From Pseudomonas sp. H3(2019) (lineage in GTDB: Bacteria; Pseudomonadota; Gammaproteobacteria; Pseudomonadales; Pseudomonadaceae): 64,000 nt of DNA. The notes beneath the pieces were generated by a model. It did no database searches. It saw only the letters and a program-made list of their open reading frames with translations, and had not been told where the DNA came from. Made by a program: the position numbers and the translations under genes. Below, piece by piece: positions 24,875 to 33,434 of the stretch (positions within the stretch are counted from its first letter, which is position 1; the number at the start of each line of letters is the position of its first letter). The stretch spans positions 1 through 64,000 of the forward strand of contig NZ_VMSG01000023.1 of the NCBI RefSeq assembly GCF_007713465.1. Reading direction: 5' to 3'.

Positions 24875-27271
24875 ATGAAGACAACCATCGAATTGCCTCT
24901 CCTGCCATTGCGTGATGTTGTGGTTTATCCGCACATGGTTATCCCGCTGTTCGTGGGGCGCGAGAAATCTATCGAAGCCCTCGAGGCCGCGATGACGGGC
25001 GACAAGCAGATCCTTCTGCTGGCCCAGAGAAACCCTGCCGACGACGATCCCGGTGAAGATGCACTTTATCGCGTCGGTACGATCGCAACGGTTCTGCAGC
25101 TGCTCAAGCTGCCTGATGGCACGGTCAAAGTGCTGGTTGAAGGCGAGCAGCGTGGCGCGGTCGAGCGTTTCAGCGAAGTTGACGGCCATTGCCGTGCCGA
25201 GGTTTCGCTGATTGACGAAGTCGACGCTCCCGAGCGCGAGTCGGAAGTGTTTGTCCGCAGCTTGCTGTCTCAATTTGAACAATACGTTCAGTTGGGCAAG
25301 AAGGTTCCGGCTGAAGTCCTGTCGTCGCTCAACAGCATCGATGAGCCGAGCCGCCTGGTCGACACCATGGCCGCACACATGGCGCTGAAGATCGAGCAGA
25401 AGCAGGAAATCCTCGAAATCATCGATTTGTCGGCCCGGGTCGAGCACGTTCTGGCATTGCTGGACGCCGAGATCGATCTGCTGCAAGTCGAAAAACGCAT
25501 TCGTGGCCGCGTCAAAAAGCAAATGGAACGTAGCCAGCGCGAGTACTACCTGAATGAGCAGATGAAGGCCATTCAGAAAGAACTGGGCGATAGCGAAGAA
25601 GGCCATAACGAAGTCGAAGAGCTGAAAAAGCGCATCGATGCGGCAGGTTTGCCAAAGGACGCGCTGATCAAGGCCCAGGCTGAGCTGAACAAGCTCAAGC
25701 AAATGTCGCCGATGTCTGCTGAAGCGACCGTTGTGCGCTCCTACCTCGACTGGCTGGTTCAGGTGCCGTGGAAGGCGCAAAGCAAGGTTCGCCTGGATCT
25801 TGCGCGCGCAGAAGACATTCTTGATGCCGACCATTATGGTCTGGAAGAAGTCAAAGAGCGGATTCTCGAATACCTCGCCGTACAAAAACGCGTGAAGAAA
25901 ATCCGCGGTCCGGTGTTGTGCCTGGTCGGTCCTCCTGGTGTGGGTAAAACCTCTCTGGCGGAGTCGATTGCTCACGCGACAAACCGCAAATTTGTACGTA
26001 TGGCCCTCGGCGGCGTGCGCGATGAAGCGGAAATTCGTGGCCATCGCCGGACTTATATCGGTTCGATGCCAGGAAGATTGATTCAAAAGATGACAAAGGT
26101 GGGTGTGCGCAACCCGCTGTTCCTGCTCGATGAAATCGACAAGATGGGCAGCGACATGCGTGGCGATCCGGCATCGGCTTTGCTGGAAGTGCTCGATCCC
26201 GAGCAAAACCACAATTTCAACGATCACTATCTGGAAGTCGACTACGACCTGTCCGATGTGATGTTCCTTTGCACCTCGAACTCGATGAACATTCCACCGG
26301 CGCTGCTCGACCGGATGGAAGTGATTCGTCTGCCGGGCTACACCGAAGACGAGAAGATCAACATCGCCGTCAAATACCTTTCGCCCAAGCAGATCCAGGC
26401 CAATGGCCTGAAAAAAGGCGAGCTGGAATTCGACGCCGAGGCGATCCGCGACATCATTCGTTACTACACCCGTGAAGCCGGTGTGCGTGGGCTTGAGCGC
26501 CAGATTGCCAAGGTTTGCCGCAAGACGGTCAAAGAGCATGCGATGGAAAAACGCTTTTCGGTGAAAGTCACGGCCGAGATGCTGGAACACTTCCTTGGAG
26601 TGCGCAAATTCCGCTACGGCCTGGCCGAGCAGCAGGATCAGGTAGGGCAGGTGACTGGCCTGGCCTGGACTCAGGTGGGCGGCGAGTTGCTGACCATCGA
26701 AGCTGCAGTGGTGCCGGGTAAAGGTCAACTGATCAAGACCGGTTCGCTGGGCGATGTGATGGTCGAATCGATCACTGCAGCGTTGACGGTAGTTCGCAGT
26801 CGCGCGAAAAGCCTGGGGATCCCGCTGGACTTCCACGAGAAGCGCGACACCCACATCCACATGCCGGAAGGGGCGACGCCCAAAGACGGTCCTAGTGCGG
26901 GTGTAGGCATGTGTACGGCACTGGTGTCGGCATTGACCGGGATTCCTGTGCGCGCTGATGTTGCCATGACCGGCGAAATCACCTTGCGCGGCCAGGTTCT
27001 GGCGATTGGCGGACTTAAGGAAAAACTACTGGCGGCACACCGCGGCGGGATCAAGACTGTGATCATTCCTGAAGAGAATGTTCGCGATTTGAAGGAAATT
27101 CCTGACAATATCAAGCAAGATCTTCAGATCAAACCGGTTAAATGGATTGACGAGGTCCTGCAAATTGCGCTGCAATACGCGCCGGAGCCCTTGCCGGATG
27201 TGGCTCCCGAGATAGTTGCAAAGGATGAGAAACGCGAGTCTGACTCTAAGGAAAGAATTAGCACGCACTAG
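24875..27271 (+). CDS. lon: ATP-dependent Lon protease
   Basis: 798 aa from ATG 24875, where the conserved start MKTTIELPLLPLRDVVVYPH begins. The N-terminal substrate-binding LAN domain and coiled coil run to about 300, an AAA+ domain has Walker A GPPGVGKTS and Walker B FLLDEIDKM, and a C-terminal serine-lysine protease domain has Ser in DGPSAGVGM and Lys in GGLKEKLLAAHR. It degrades misfolded and regulatory proteins. The preceding sigma32-like site and clpX terminator suggest an independent heat-induced transcript. Confidence 0.97.
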   Translation: MKTTIELPLLPLRDVVVYPHMVIPLFVGREKSIEALEAAMTGDKQILLLAQRNPADDDPGEDALYRVGTIATVLQLLKLPDGTVKVLVEGEQRGAVERFSEVDGHCRAEVSLIDEVDAPERESEVFVRSLLSQFEQYVQLGKKVPAEVLSSLNSIDEPSRLVDTMAAHMALKIEQKQEILEIIDLSARVEHVLALLDAEIDLLQVEKRIRGRVKKQMERSQREYYLNEQMKAIQKELGDSEEGHNEVEELKKRIDAAGLPKDALIKAQAELNKLKQMSPMSAEATVVRSYLDWLVQVPWKAQSKVRLDLARAEDILDADHYGLEEVKERILEYLAVQKRVKKIRGPVLCLVGPPGVGKTSLAESIAHATNRKFVRMALGGVRDEAEIRGHRRTYIGSMPGRLIQKMTKVGVRNPLFLLDEIDKMGSDMRGDPASALLEVLDPEQNHNFNDHYLEVDYDLSDVMFLCTSNSMNIPPALLDRMEVIRLPGYTEDEKINIAVKYLSPKQIQANGLKKGELEFDAEAIRDIIRYYTREAGVRGLERQIAKVCRKTVKEHAMEKRFSVKVTAEMLEHFLGVRKFRYGLAEQQDQVGQVTGLAWTQVGGELLTIEAAVVPGKGQLIKTGSLGDVMVESITAALTVVRSRAKSLGIPLDFHEKRDTHIHMPEGATPKDGPSAGVGMCTALVSALTGIPVRADVAMTGEITLRGQVLAIGGLKEKLLAAHRGGIKTVIIPEENVRDLKEIPDNIKQDLQIKPVKWIDEVLQIALQYAPEPLPDVAPEIVAKDEKRESDSKERISTH

Positions 27272-27295
27272 TACGTATTAGCCTGGGGGGCTTTC

Positions 27296-27325
27296 TTGAC
27301 AGCTTTTTAGAGCCCTTGTTATAAA
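27296..27325 (+). promoter_or_regulatory. hupB promoter
   Basis: TTGACA (27296-27301), an 18-bp spacer and TATAAA (27320-27325), close to the sigma70 consensus, 93 bp before the hupB start. It explains strong, lon-independent expression of the abundant HU protein. Confidence 0.8.
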
Positions 27326-27418
27326 GCGGCTCTTAAGTGTCTGTAGGCCATTCAGCACTCGTTTTTGCTTTCACCAAAAAACTTAGAATCATCTCAAATA
27401 GATATAAGGGGACTTAGA

Positions 27419-27691
27419 GTGAACAAGTCGGAACTGATTGATGCTATCGCTGCATCCGCTGATATCCCGAAAGCTGCTGCTGGCCGCGCGCTGGACGCTG
27501 TAATCGAATCCGTCACTGGCGCTCTCAAGGCTGGCGACTCTGTTGTTCTGGTTGGTTTCGGTACTTTCTCCGTGACTGATCGTCCAGCTCGCATTGGTCG
27601 TAACCCACAGACCGGTAAGACGCTGGAAATCGCAGCAGCCAAAAAACCAGGTTTCAAAGCCGGTAAAGCACTGAAAGAAGCTGTTAACTAA
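27419..27691 (+). CDS. hupB: DNA-binding protein HU-beta
   Basis: 90 aa starting at GTG 27419 (NKSELIDAIAASADIPKAAA) behind AAGGGGAC; the open frame upstream is not conserved. Nucleoid protein that binds and bends DNA as a dimer. The arm signature GFGTFSVTDRPARIGRNPQT is intact. It lies after lon, the conserved position. Confidence 0.96.
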   Translation: MNKSELIDAIAASADIPKAAAGRALDAVIESVTGALKAGDSVVLVGFGTFSVTDRPARIGRNPQTGKTLEIAAAKKPGFKAGKALKEAVN

Positions 27692-27744
27692 GCCTCACTC
27701 GGTTTTTTGCCTATCCGGGTCGGGGTCATTCCTGACTTGGCAGC

Positions 27745-27821
27745 GGAGCGGTAGTTCAGTCGGTTAGAATACCGGCCTGTCACGCCGGGGGTCGCGGGTT
27801 CGAGTCCCGTCCGCTCCGCCA
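27745..27821 (+). tRNA. tRNA-Asp (anticodon GTC)
   Basis: 77 nt with encoded CCA. The anticodon loop CTGTCAC gives GTC, the acceptor stem is GGAGCGG/CCGCTCC, and the T arm is GGGTTCGAGTCCC. It is a single gene between hupB and ppiD with its own hairpin downstream. Confidence 0.95.
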
Positions 27822-27829
27822 GTTACGAG

Positions 27830-27857
27830 AAGGCGCATCCTCGGATGCGCCTTTCTT
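27830..27857 (+). terminator. Terminator after tRNA-Asp
   Basis: AAGGCGCATCC, loop TC, GGATGCGCCTT then TCTTCT, right after the tRNA 3' end. Confidence 0.85.
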
Positions 27858-27922
27858 CTATCCGGATTCTACCCACGCTCCACGGTTGCCTAATTTGAAG
27901 TTCAACCGTTTCTGGGGGACGC

Positions 27923-29782
27923 ATGCTGCAGAATATCAGGGACAATTCACAAGGCTGGATTGCCAAGACCATTATCGGGGTCATCGTTGCACTGATGGCT
28001 TTGACCGGTTTCGACGCCATCTTCAAGGCCACTACCCACCGTAATGATGCGGCCAAGGTGAATGGTGAAGAAATCAGCCAGAACGAGCTGAGTCAGGCGG
28101 TTGATATGCAACGCCGTCAACTCATGCAACAACTGGGCAAGGATTTCGATGCATCCTTGCTTGATGAAAAAATGCTGCGCGAAGCTGCTTTGAAAGGGCT
28201 GATCGACCGCAAACTGTTGCTGCAAGGCGCAGAAAAATCGAAATTCGCTTTCTCCGAAGCTGCACTGGACCAAGTGATCCTGCAAACGCCTGAATTCCAG
28301 GTCGACGGCAAGTTCAGTCCTGAGCGTTTCGACCAGGTGATCCGTCAGCTGGGCTACAGCCGTATGCAGTTCCGCCAGATGCTGGCTCAGGAAATGCTGA
28401 TCGGCCAGTTGCGCGCCGGTCTGGCAGGTAGCGGTTTCGTCACCGATGCACAGGTGCAGGCTTTCGCTCGTCTGGAAAAACAGACCCGCGACTTCGCGAC
28501 CCTGAACGTCAAGGCAGATCCTGCGGCGGTGAAACTGACCGACGAAGAGGTCAAGGCTTACTATGACGAACACGCCAAAGAGTTCATGACGCCTGATCAG
28601 GTGGTCATCGATTACCTCGAGTTGAAGAAGGCTTCCTTCTTTGATCAGGTCGCCGTCAAGGACGAAGACCTGCAAGCGCTGTATCAGAAAGAAACCGCGA
28701 ACCTGGCCGAACAGCGCCGGGCTGCGCACATTCTGATCGAAGTGAATGACAAGGTGAGCGAGGCGCAAGCCAAGGCGAAGATCGAAGAGATTCAGGCGCG
28801 TCTGGCCAAAGGTGAAAGCTTCGAGGCCCTGGCCAAGGAGTTCTCGCAGGACCCAGGTTCTGCTGCCAACGGCGGTGACCTCGGTTACGCTGGCCCTGGC
28901 GTTTACGACCCGGCCTTTGAGAAAGCGCTGTATGCGTTGAACAAGGATCAAGTGTCGGCGCCGGTACGCACTGACTTCGGTTTCCACCTGATCAAGCTGT
29001 TGGGCGTTGAAGCACCGCAAGTGCCGAGCTTCGCCAGCCTGAAAGACAAGCTGACCAAGGAGCTGAAAACCCAACAGGTCGAGCAGCGTTTTGTGGATGC
29101 GACCAAGCAGTTGGAAGATGCCGCGTTCGAAGCCTCCGATCTGGCTCAGCCGGCAGCGGATCTGAAACTGACCGTTCACACGTCCGCACCGTTTGGCCGT
29201 GAAGGTGGTGAAGGTATCGCGGCCAACCGTGCCGTGGTCACTGCTGCGTTCAGCCCGGAAGTTCTGGATGAAGGTGCGAACAGCACCGGCATCGAGCTGG
29301 ATCCGGAAACTGTTGTGGTGCTGCGTGCCAAAGAGCATCGCAAACCTGAACAGCTGCCACTGGAAAGCGTCGCTGCGAGCATTCGCGTGCAATTGACCAA
29401 GGAGCACGCCAGTGCTGCTGCCAAGACCAAGGCTGATCAGCTGATTGCCAGTCTGCGTGATGGCAAGACGCCGCTTGATAGCCAGAGCTGGAAAGTCACC
29501 CACGCGGCAACTCGTGCCCAGGAAGGGGTTGATCCAACCGTGCTGCAAGCGTTGTTCCGCATGCCCAAGCCGGCAGCCAAGGACAAGCCGACTTTCAGCA
29601 GCGTGACCCTGACTGACGGTAGTCTGGTGATCGTGCGTCTGAACGGTGTGAGCGAAGCCGCAGCACCTTCTGAAGAAGAGAAGGCTCAGTATCGTCGCTT
29701 CCTCGCGTCGCGCGTTGGCCAGCAAGACTTTGCGGCTTATCGCAAGCAGCTGGAGAGCCAGGCAGACATCAAGCGTTACTGA
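27923..29782 (+). CDS. ppiD: Periplasmic folding chaperone / peptidyl-prolyl isomerase D
   Basis: 619 aa, membrane-anchored. A single N-terminal helix (about 12-33, WIAKTIIGVIVALMALTGFD) is followed by a SurA-N-like chaperone region. A parvulin rotamase domain lies at about 265-360 (AAHILIEVNDK; FSQDPGSAANGGDLGYAGPG) and a second, degenerate parvulin-like segment after it. It helps outer-membrane and secreted proteins fold as they leave the Sec channel. The position after lon-hupB-tRNA-Asp is conserved in Pseudomonas. Confidence 0.95.
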   Translation: MLQNIRDNSQGWIAKTIIGVIVALMALTGFDAIFKATTHRNDAAKVNGEEISQNELSQAVDMQRRQLMQQLGKDFDASLLDEKMLREAALKGLIDRKLLLQGAEKSKFAFSEAALDQVILQTPEFQVDGKFSPERFDQVIRQLGYSRMQFRQMLAQEMLIGQLRAGLAGSGFVTDAQVQAFARLEKQTRDFATLNVKADPAAVKLTDEEVKAYYDEHAKEFMTPDQVVIDYLELKKASFFDQVAVKDEDLQALYQKETANLAEQRRAAHILIEVNDKVSEAQAKAKIEEIQARLAKGESFEALAKEFSQDPGSAANGGDLGYAGPGVYDPAFEKALYALNKDQVSAPVRTDFGFHLIKLLGVEAPQVPSFASLKDKLTKELKTQQVEQRFVDATKQLEDAAFEASDLAQPAADLKLTVHTSAPFGREGGEGIAANRAVVTAAFSPEVLDEGANSTGIELDPETVVVLRAKEHRKPEQLPLESVAASIRVQLTKEHASAAAKTKADQLIASLRDGKTPLDSQSWKVTHAATRAQEGVDPTVLQALFRMPKPAAKDKPTFSSVTLTDGSLVIVRLNGVSEAAAPSEEEKAQYRRFLASRVGQQDFAAYRKQLESQADIKRY

Positions 29783-29810
29783 TGCCTGACTGACCCGTTG
29801 GTGGTAAACA

Positions 29811-29840
29811 AAGACCCTGGCCGAAAGGCCGGGGTCTTTT
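29811..29840. terminator. Terminator between ppiD and the MFS exporter gene
   Basis: AAGACCCTGGCC, loop GAAA, GGCCGGGGTCTTTTG. The T run serves ppiD on the plus strand; the position also suits the convergent MFS gene. Confidence 0.85.
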
Positions 29841-29852
29841 GTTTTGTGCGGG

Positions 29853-31058
29853 TCAAGGGGCGGCAGGGAAACCATGGCGCCGGGCGTTCAATGCTACCAG
29901 CAGGCTTAGTATCAGCAAGCTGCCGACGACCCATGGGAACGACATCACCCCGAGATTTTCCAGCAGCATGCCGCCCGCCAGACCACCGCCGGCAATTCCC
30001 AGATTCCACATTGTCACCAGCATCGACTGCGCGGTGTCCGACGAGTCGCCTGCGGTTTTCGCCAGGGCGGTTTGCAGCAATGTCGCCAGTCCGCCAAAGG
30101 CCAGCCCCCAGATCGCGATCGATACGTAGATCACCGCAGGTGAGCCGCTGCGAAAGGCCAGGATCAGTGCGGACAAGGTAAATAACCCGCAACTGATCAG
30201 TACCAGTTCGCGTAACCAGCGATCAATCAGCAGGCCGACGATCCAGATACTCAACAGCGCAGCGAGACCAAACACCAGCAGCACCTGATCGGTTTGTCCG
30301 GTGAGGCCAGCAGGTTGCAGGAAAGGCGCAATGTAGGTGTAGAGAATGTTATGGGCCAACACATAGGCGAACGTCACCAGCAACACCGCTTTTAAACCTG
30401 GCAAGGCGATGACCTGCCGCACCGGTAAGCGTTTTTCGGCACTTTGGCCGGCAAAGTCCGGGATTTGCCAGCGACCCCAGACGACCAGCAACACCGTCAG
30501 TCCGGTCATGACGGCAAAGCTTGCTCGCCAACCTGCGACCGTTCCTAGAAAGGTCCCGGCGGGAACGCCCAGGGACAGTGCCAGCGGTGCTCCAAGCATC
30601 GCCACGGCAATCGCTCGGCCCTGTAGGTGTGACGCAACCATTCGGCTGGCGTAGCCGGCCAGCAGCGCCCAGAGCAATCCGGCAAAGACCCCGGCAAACA
30701 AACGTGCCAGCAATGTCAGCCAATAGTCGTCGGACAGCGCGGTGACGCTGTTGACGAGGGCGAAGCCACCCATTGCAATCAGTAGCAAGGGGCGTCGACG
30801 CCAGCTCCGGGTGGCGATGGTCAGGGGAATTGCCGCCAGCAGCGAGCCAATTGCATACAACGTGACCAGTTGACCGATCAGTGCTTGCGAGACGCCCAGG
30901 CTTTCGCTCATTTGCGGCAGCAGGCCGGCGGGCAAGGCTTCGGTCATGATGGTGATGAAACCGGCAGAGGCCAGTGCCAGGAGTCCGCCGATTGGAAGTC
31001 GTTCGGCGCGATGCCGGTCAGCCGCCGATTGCGAAGCGGTCAGTTCAGATTCATTCAT
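29853..31058 (-). CDS. MFS exporter, DHA1 (AraJ/sugar-efflux-like) family
   Basis: 401 aa with about twelve membrane segments. The start is ITIMTEALPAGLLPQMSESL in helix 1, with R-rich loop RSWRRRPLLLIAMGGF between helices 2 and 3. These proteins export sugars, arabinose-like compounds or drugs. A LysR regulator gene diverges from it, and the pair parallels the MFS/LysR pair at 16159-18761, although that MFS is a larger DHA2 protein. Confidence 0.87.
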   Translation of the reverse strand: MNESELTASQSAADRHRAERLPIGGLLALASAGFITIMTEALPAGLLPQMSESLGVSQALIGQLVTLYAIGSLLAAIPLTIATRSWRRRPLLLIAMGGFALVNSVTALSDDYWLTLLARLFAGVFAGLLWALLAGYASRMVASHLQGRAIAVAMLGAPLALSLGVPAGTFLGTVAGWRASFAVMTGLTVLLVVWGRWQIPDFAGQSAEKRLPVRQVIALPGLKAVLLVTFAYVLAHNILYTYIAPFLQPAGLTGQTDQVLLVFGLAALLSIWIVGLLIDRWLRELVLISCGLFTLSALILAFRSGSPAVIYVSIAIWGLAFGGLATLLQTALAKTAGDSSDTAQSMLVTMWNLGIAGGGLAGGMLLENLGVMSFPWVVGSLLILSLLVALNARRHGFPAAP

Positions 31059-31182
31059 GTGCTCAGGTCCGTATCAGAGGTTATGACTATGGAGCCAAGG
31101 GTAGGGCGCTGCACCTTGCGGAAAAACAGGCTAAGGTTCCGAACTTACAGGACGAGAATGTCCGCAATGTCGGGAGTATGCG

Positions 31183-32082
31183 ATGGATAGCCTGGGCAGT
31201 ATTTCGGTGTTTGTGCAGGTCGCGGACACCCGCAGTTTTACCGAGGCGGGGCGTTTGCTGGGCGTTTCTTCGTCGGCGGTCGGCAAAAGCATTGCGCGAC
31301 TTGAAGAGCGGTTGGCGGTTCGTCTGTTCCATCGCAGTACGCGTAGCATCACCCTGACCGCTGAAGGTGCGCTGTATCTTGAACGCTGCCGCAGGATTCT
31401 CGCCGAAGTCGAAGCCGCCGAGTTCGAGTTGTGCAGTGCGGCCAGCGCGCCTCGGGGAAAACTGCGCATCAGTGTGCCGCAGGTTCACGGGTTGGTGATG
31501 CCGGTACTCACCGAGTTCATGCGACTTTATCCAGACATCGAACTGGACGTCGACCTGTCGGATCGCATGGTGGATGTGGTCGAAGAGGGGTTTGATGCAG
31601 TGGTGCGCACAGGAAATCCGAAGGACTCGCGCTTGATGGCACGACAATTGGGTCGTTTTCGGTTGGTGTTGGTGGCAACGCCTGAATATTTCGCCGCGCA
31701 GGGTGTGCCGCGCACCCTGGAGGATCTCGCGGGGCATGCCTGCCTGCGCCATACCCTCCACGCCACCGGCAAGCTGGAGCTTTGGCCGTTGCAGCGGCTT
31801 GCGGATGGTAGTGAACCGTTGTTGCCGACGCGGTTTGTCACGACCTCCATCGAAGCCGTGCACCATGTAGTACAACAAGGACTGGGAATTGCCTGCCTGC
31901 CGGATTTTATGGTCCGCGAGGCAGTGGAGCAGGGGCGCTTGCAGCGAGTGCTGGATGAATACCTTGAGTACAGCGGCACGTTCTGGATGCTTTGGCCATC
32001 CAGTCGCCATGCAGCGGCCAAATTACGGGTGTTCATCGATCATTTGTGCCTGCGACTTTTTCCGGTAAACGATGGTCAGTAG
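31183..32082 (+). CDS. LysR-family regulator, divergent from the DHA1 exporter
   Basis: 299 aa. HTH region TRSFTEAGRLLGVSSSAVGK, then the substrate-binding domain. It shares the opening MDSL and HRSTRS...ERCRRIL with the LysR at 17856, so the two are paralogues. The 124-bp divergent gap should hold its operator. Effector unknown. Confidence 0.9.
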   Translation: MDSLGSISVFVQVADTRSFTEAGRLLGVSSSAVGKSIARLEERLAVRLFHRSTRSITLTAEGALYLERCRRILAEVEAAEFELCSAASAPRGKLRISVPQVHGLVMPVLTEFMRLYPDIELDVDLSDRMVDVVEEGFDAVVRTGNPKDSRLMARQLGRFRLVLVATPEYFAAQGVPRTLEDLAGHACLRHTLHATGKLELWPLQRLADGSEPLLPTRFVTTSIEAVHHVVQQGLGIACLPDFMVREAVEQGRLQRVLDEYLEYSGTFWMLWPSSRHAAAKLRVFIDHLCLRLFPVNDGQ

Positions 32083-32173
32083 ACTTGTATCGCTTACAAG
32101 ACACTAATCCATACGCCGTTACGGGGTGATCTGTTGCACAATAGGCCCCGGATCGTTTTCTTCAGGATGTTCA

Positions 32174-33073
32174 ATGTTCAAATCATTCCATGTGCGTGCC
32201 GCCGGGCTGGCGTTGGTACTGGCTGCAGCAGCCGGTTGCACCAAGGACCAGGCCATCTATGAGCATGAAAATTTCGATGATTCCGGGACGTTTTCGCGCA
32301 AATACCCGGTTACCGATGTTGCTTCCTGCGAGGCCGCCCGTCGGGCGTTATTGAGCCAAGGCTACATCATCACCAGCACAGATCCGAAGCTGGTCAGCGG
32401 TCACAAGAGCTTTCAGCAGACCGGTGACACGCATATGGAGATCAGCTTCAACGTGGTCTGTGCCGAAGACAGCAAGCATCACGCGACAATGTTCGCCAAT
32501 GCCTTGCAGGACCGCTACGCGCTGAAGAAAACCAACAACTCCGCCAGCCTTGGCGTTGGTGTGCTGGGCTCGGTGTCGATGCCGATTGGTTCTTCCGATG
32601 ACTCGATGGTCAAGGTCGCCAGTGAAACCGTTTCGTCCGGGAAGTTCTACGAGCGGTTTTTCACGTTGGTCGAACTGTTCCTGCCGCCTGAGGTGAAGAA
32701 AGAGGCGCATATCGTCGAGAAGCCAAAGGCCGATCTGGGTGTGCCTGAACCCGCGGCAGCCCCCGCAGCGCCAGCCTCCGCGCCCGCAGCGACGCCTGCA
32801 GAGACTCCAACCCCGGCGCCAACTCCGGCACCGGTTGTGCCAGCTGCGGCCGAACCGGTGACGGCTGTGCCGGCGGTGAGTGCGCCGATAGTGCCTGTAT
32901 CCGCTGCATCAACGCCTGTGGTATCAGCGCCAGCGCCTGAGGCGTCGCCAACTGGACCGGCGAGCACAGTTGAACCGGCACCGGCGTCCGAGGTCATCAC
33001 GCCACCGGCGAATCCGAGTTCGTTGCCGGCACCGACCGAGCCAATTCCGGCACTGCCATCGTCCGGCAAGTAA
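32174..33073 (+). CDS. DUF2242 family lipoprotein
   Basis: 299 aa from ATG 32174. A signal peptide ends in the lipobox LAAAAGC, so the protein should be lipid-anchored. The DUF2242 body (about residues 25-190; HENFDDSGTFSRKYPVTD) is followed by a tail of about 100 residues rich in Ala, Pro, Thr and Val without clear structure, possibly a flexible linker through the envelope. The next open gene is the 28-codon one downstream. Function unknown. Confidence 0.85.
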   Translation: MFKSFHVRAAGLALVLAAAAGCTKDQAIYEHENFDDSGTFSRKYPVTDVASCEAARRALLSQGYIITSTDPKLVSGHKSFQQTGDTHMEISFNVVCAEDSKHHATMFANALQDRYALKKTNNSASLGVGVLGSVSMPIGSSDDSMVKVASETVSSGKFYERFFTLVELFLPPEVKKEAHIVEKPKADLGVPEPAAAPAAPASAPAATPAETPTPAPTPAPVVPAAAEPVTAVPAVSAPIVPVSAASTPVVSAPAPEASPTGPASTVEPAPASEVITPPANPSSLPAPTEPIPALPSSGK

Positions 33074-33075
33074 TC

Positions 33076-33126
33076 TGAAGTCGAGCACTATGGGATCTGT
33101 CATTGCCCCCACAGTGCTTGACTTCA
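33076..33126 (+). terminator. Long imperfect inverted repeat after the DUF2242 gene
   Basis: 33076-33094 and 33108-33126 pair over 19 positions with only two G-T type mismatches and a 13-nt loop. No T run follows, so it may be an RNA-stabilising hairpin or a repeat relic rather than a simple terminator. Confidence 0.5.
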
Positions 33127-33325
33127 AATGCATCTGCGCTGCCAGAGGCTGATTTTCTTCAGCTTTTATTCAAAGTCTCCCGTGATAAATTCTTGAGTGC
33201 CTGCTACGTTTTACTAGCAGCAACGTACCGCTGTGCCCGCGTCATTTTTCTTTCATGCGGGCACTTTATGCTGAGGGCGAAGGTCATTGGTATAACGGTT
33301 TAACTCGACTCAAAAGGACATCTCA

Positions 33326-33412
33326 ATGGACGATTATCAAGAAGAGCTGCTCGAATACCAGGCATTTGAACTGGACCCTCTGGAACCCGCCGAAGACGCC
33401 ACTGAGTTGTAA
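33326..33412 (+). CDS. Small acidic protein of 28 aa
   Basis: ATG 33326 to TAA 33410-33412, preceded by AAAAGGACATCTCA, a clear ribosome binding site. The product starts MDDYQEELLEYQAFELD and is about one-third Asp/Glu. Codons fit the core genome. It is too small for domain recognition. It stands alone between the DUF2242 gene and the convergent AraC gene; the upstream 33127-33325 gap may hold its promoter. I believe it is real because of its start context and codon bias. Confidence 0.6.
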   Translation: MDDYQEELLEYQAFELDPLEPAEDATEL

Positions 33413-33434
33413 CAAAGCAGCTGCAGGCCAGCCG

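Noticed and set aside
23214..29875. Very long open frames on the minus strand opposite clpX, lon and ppiD (up to about 700 codons)
   Set aside because: They are mirror frames of GC-rich genes; the plus-strand proteins are clear housekeeping enzymes and the antisense translations resemble no family.
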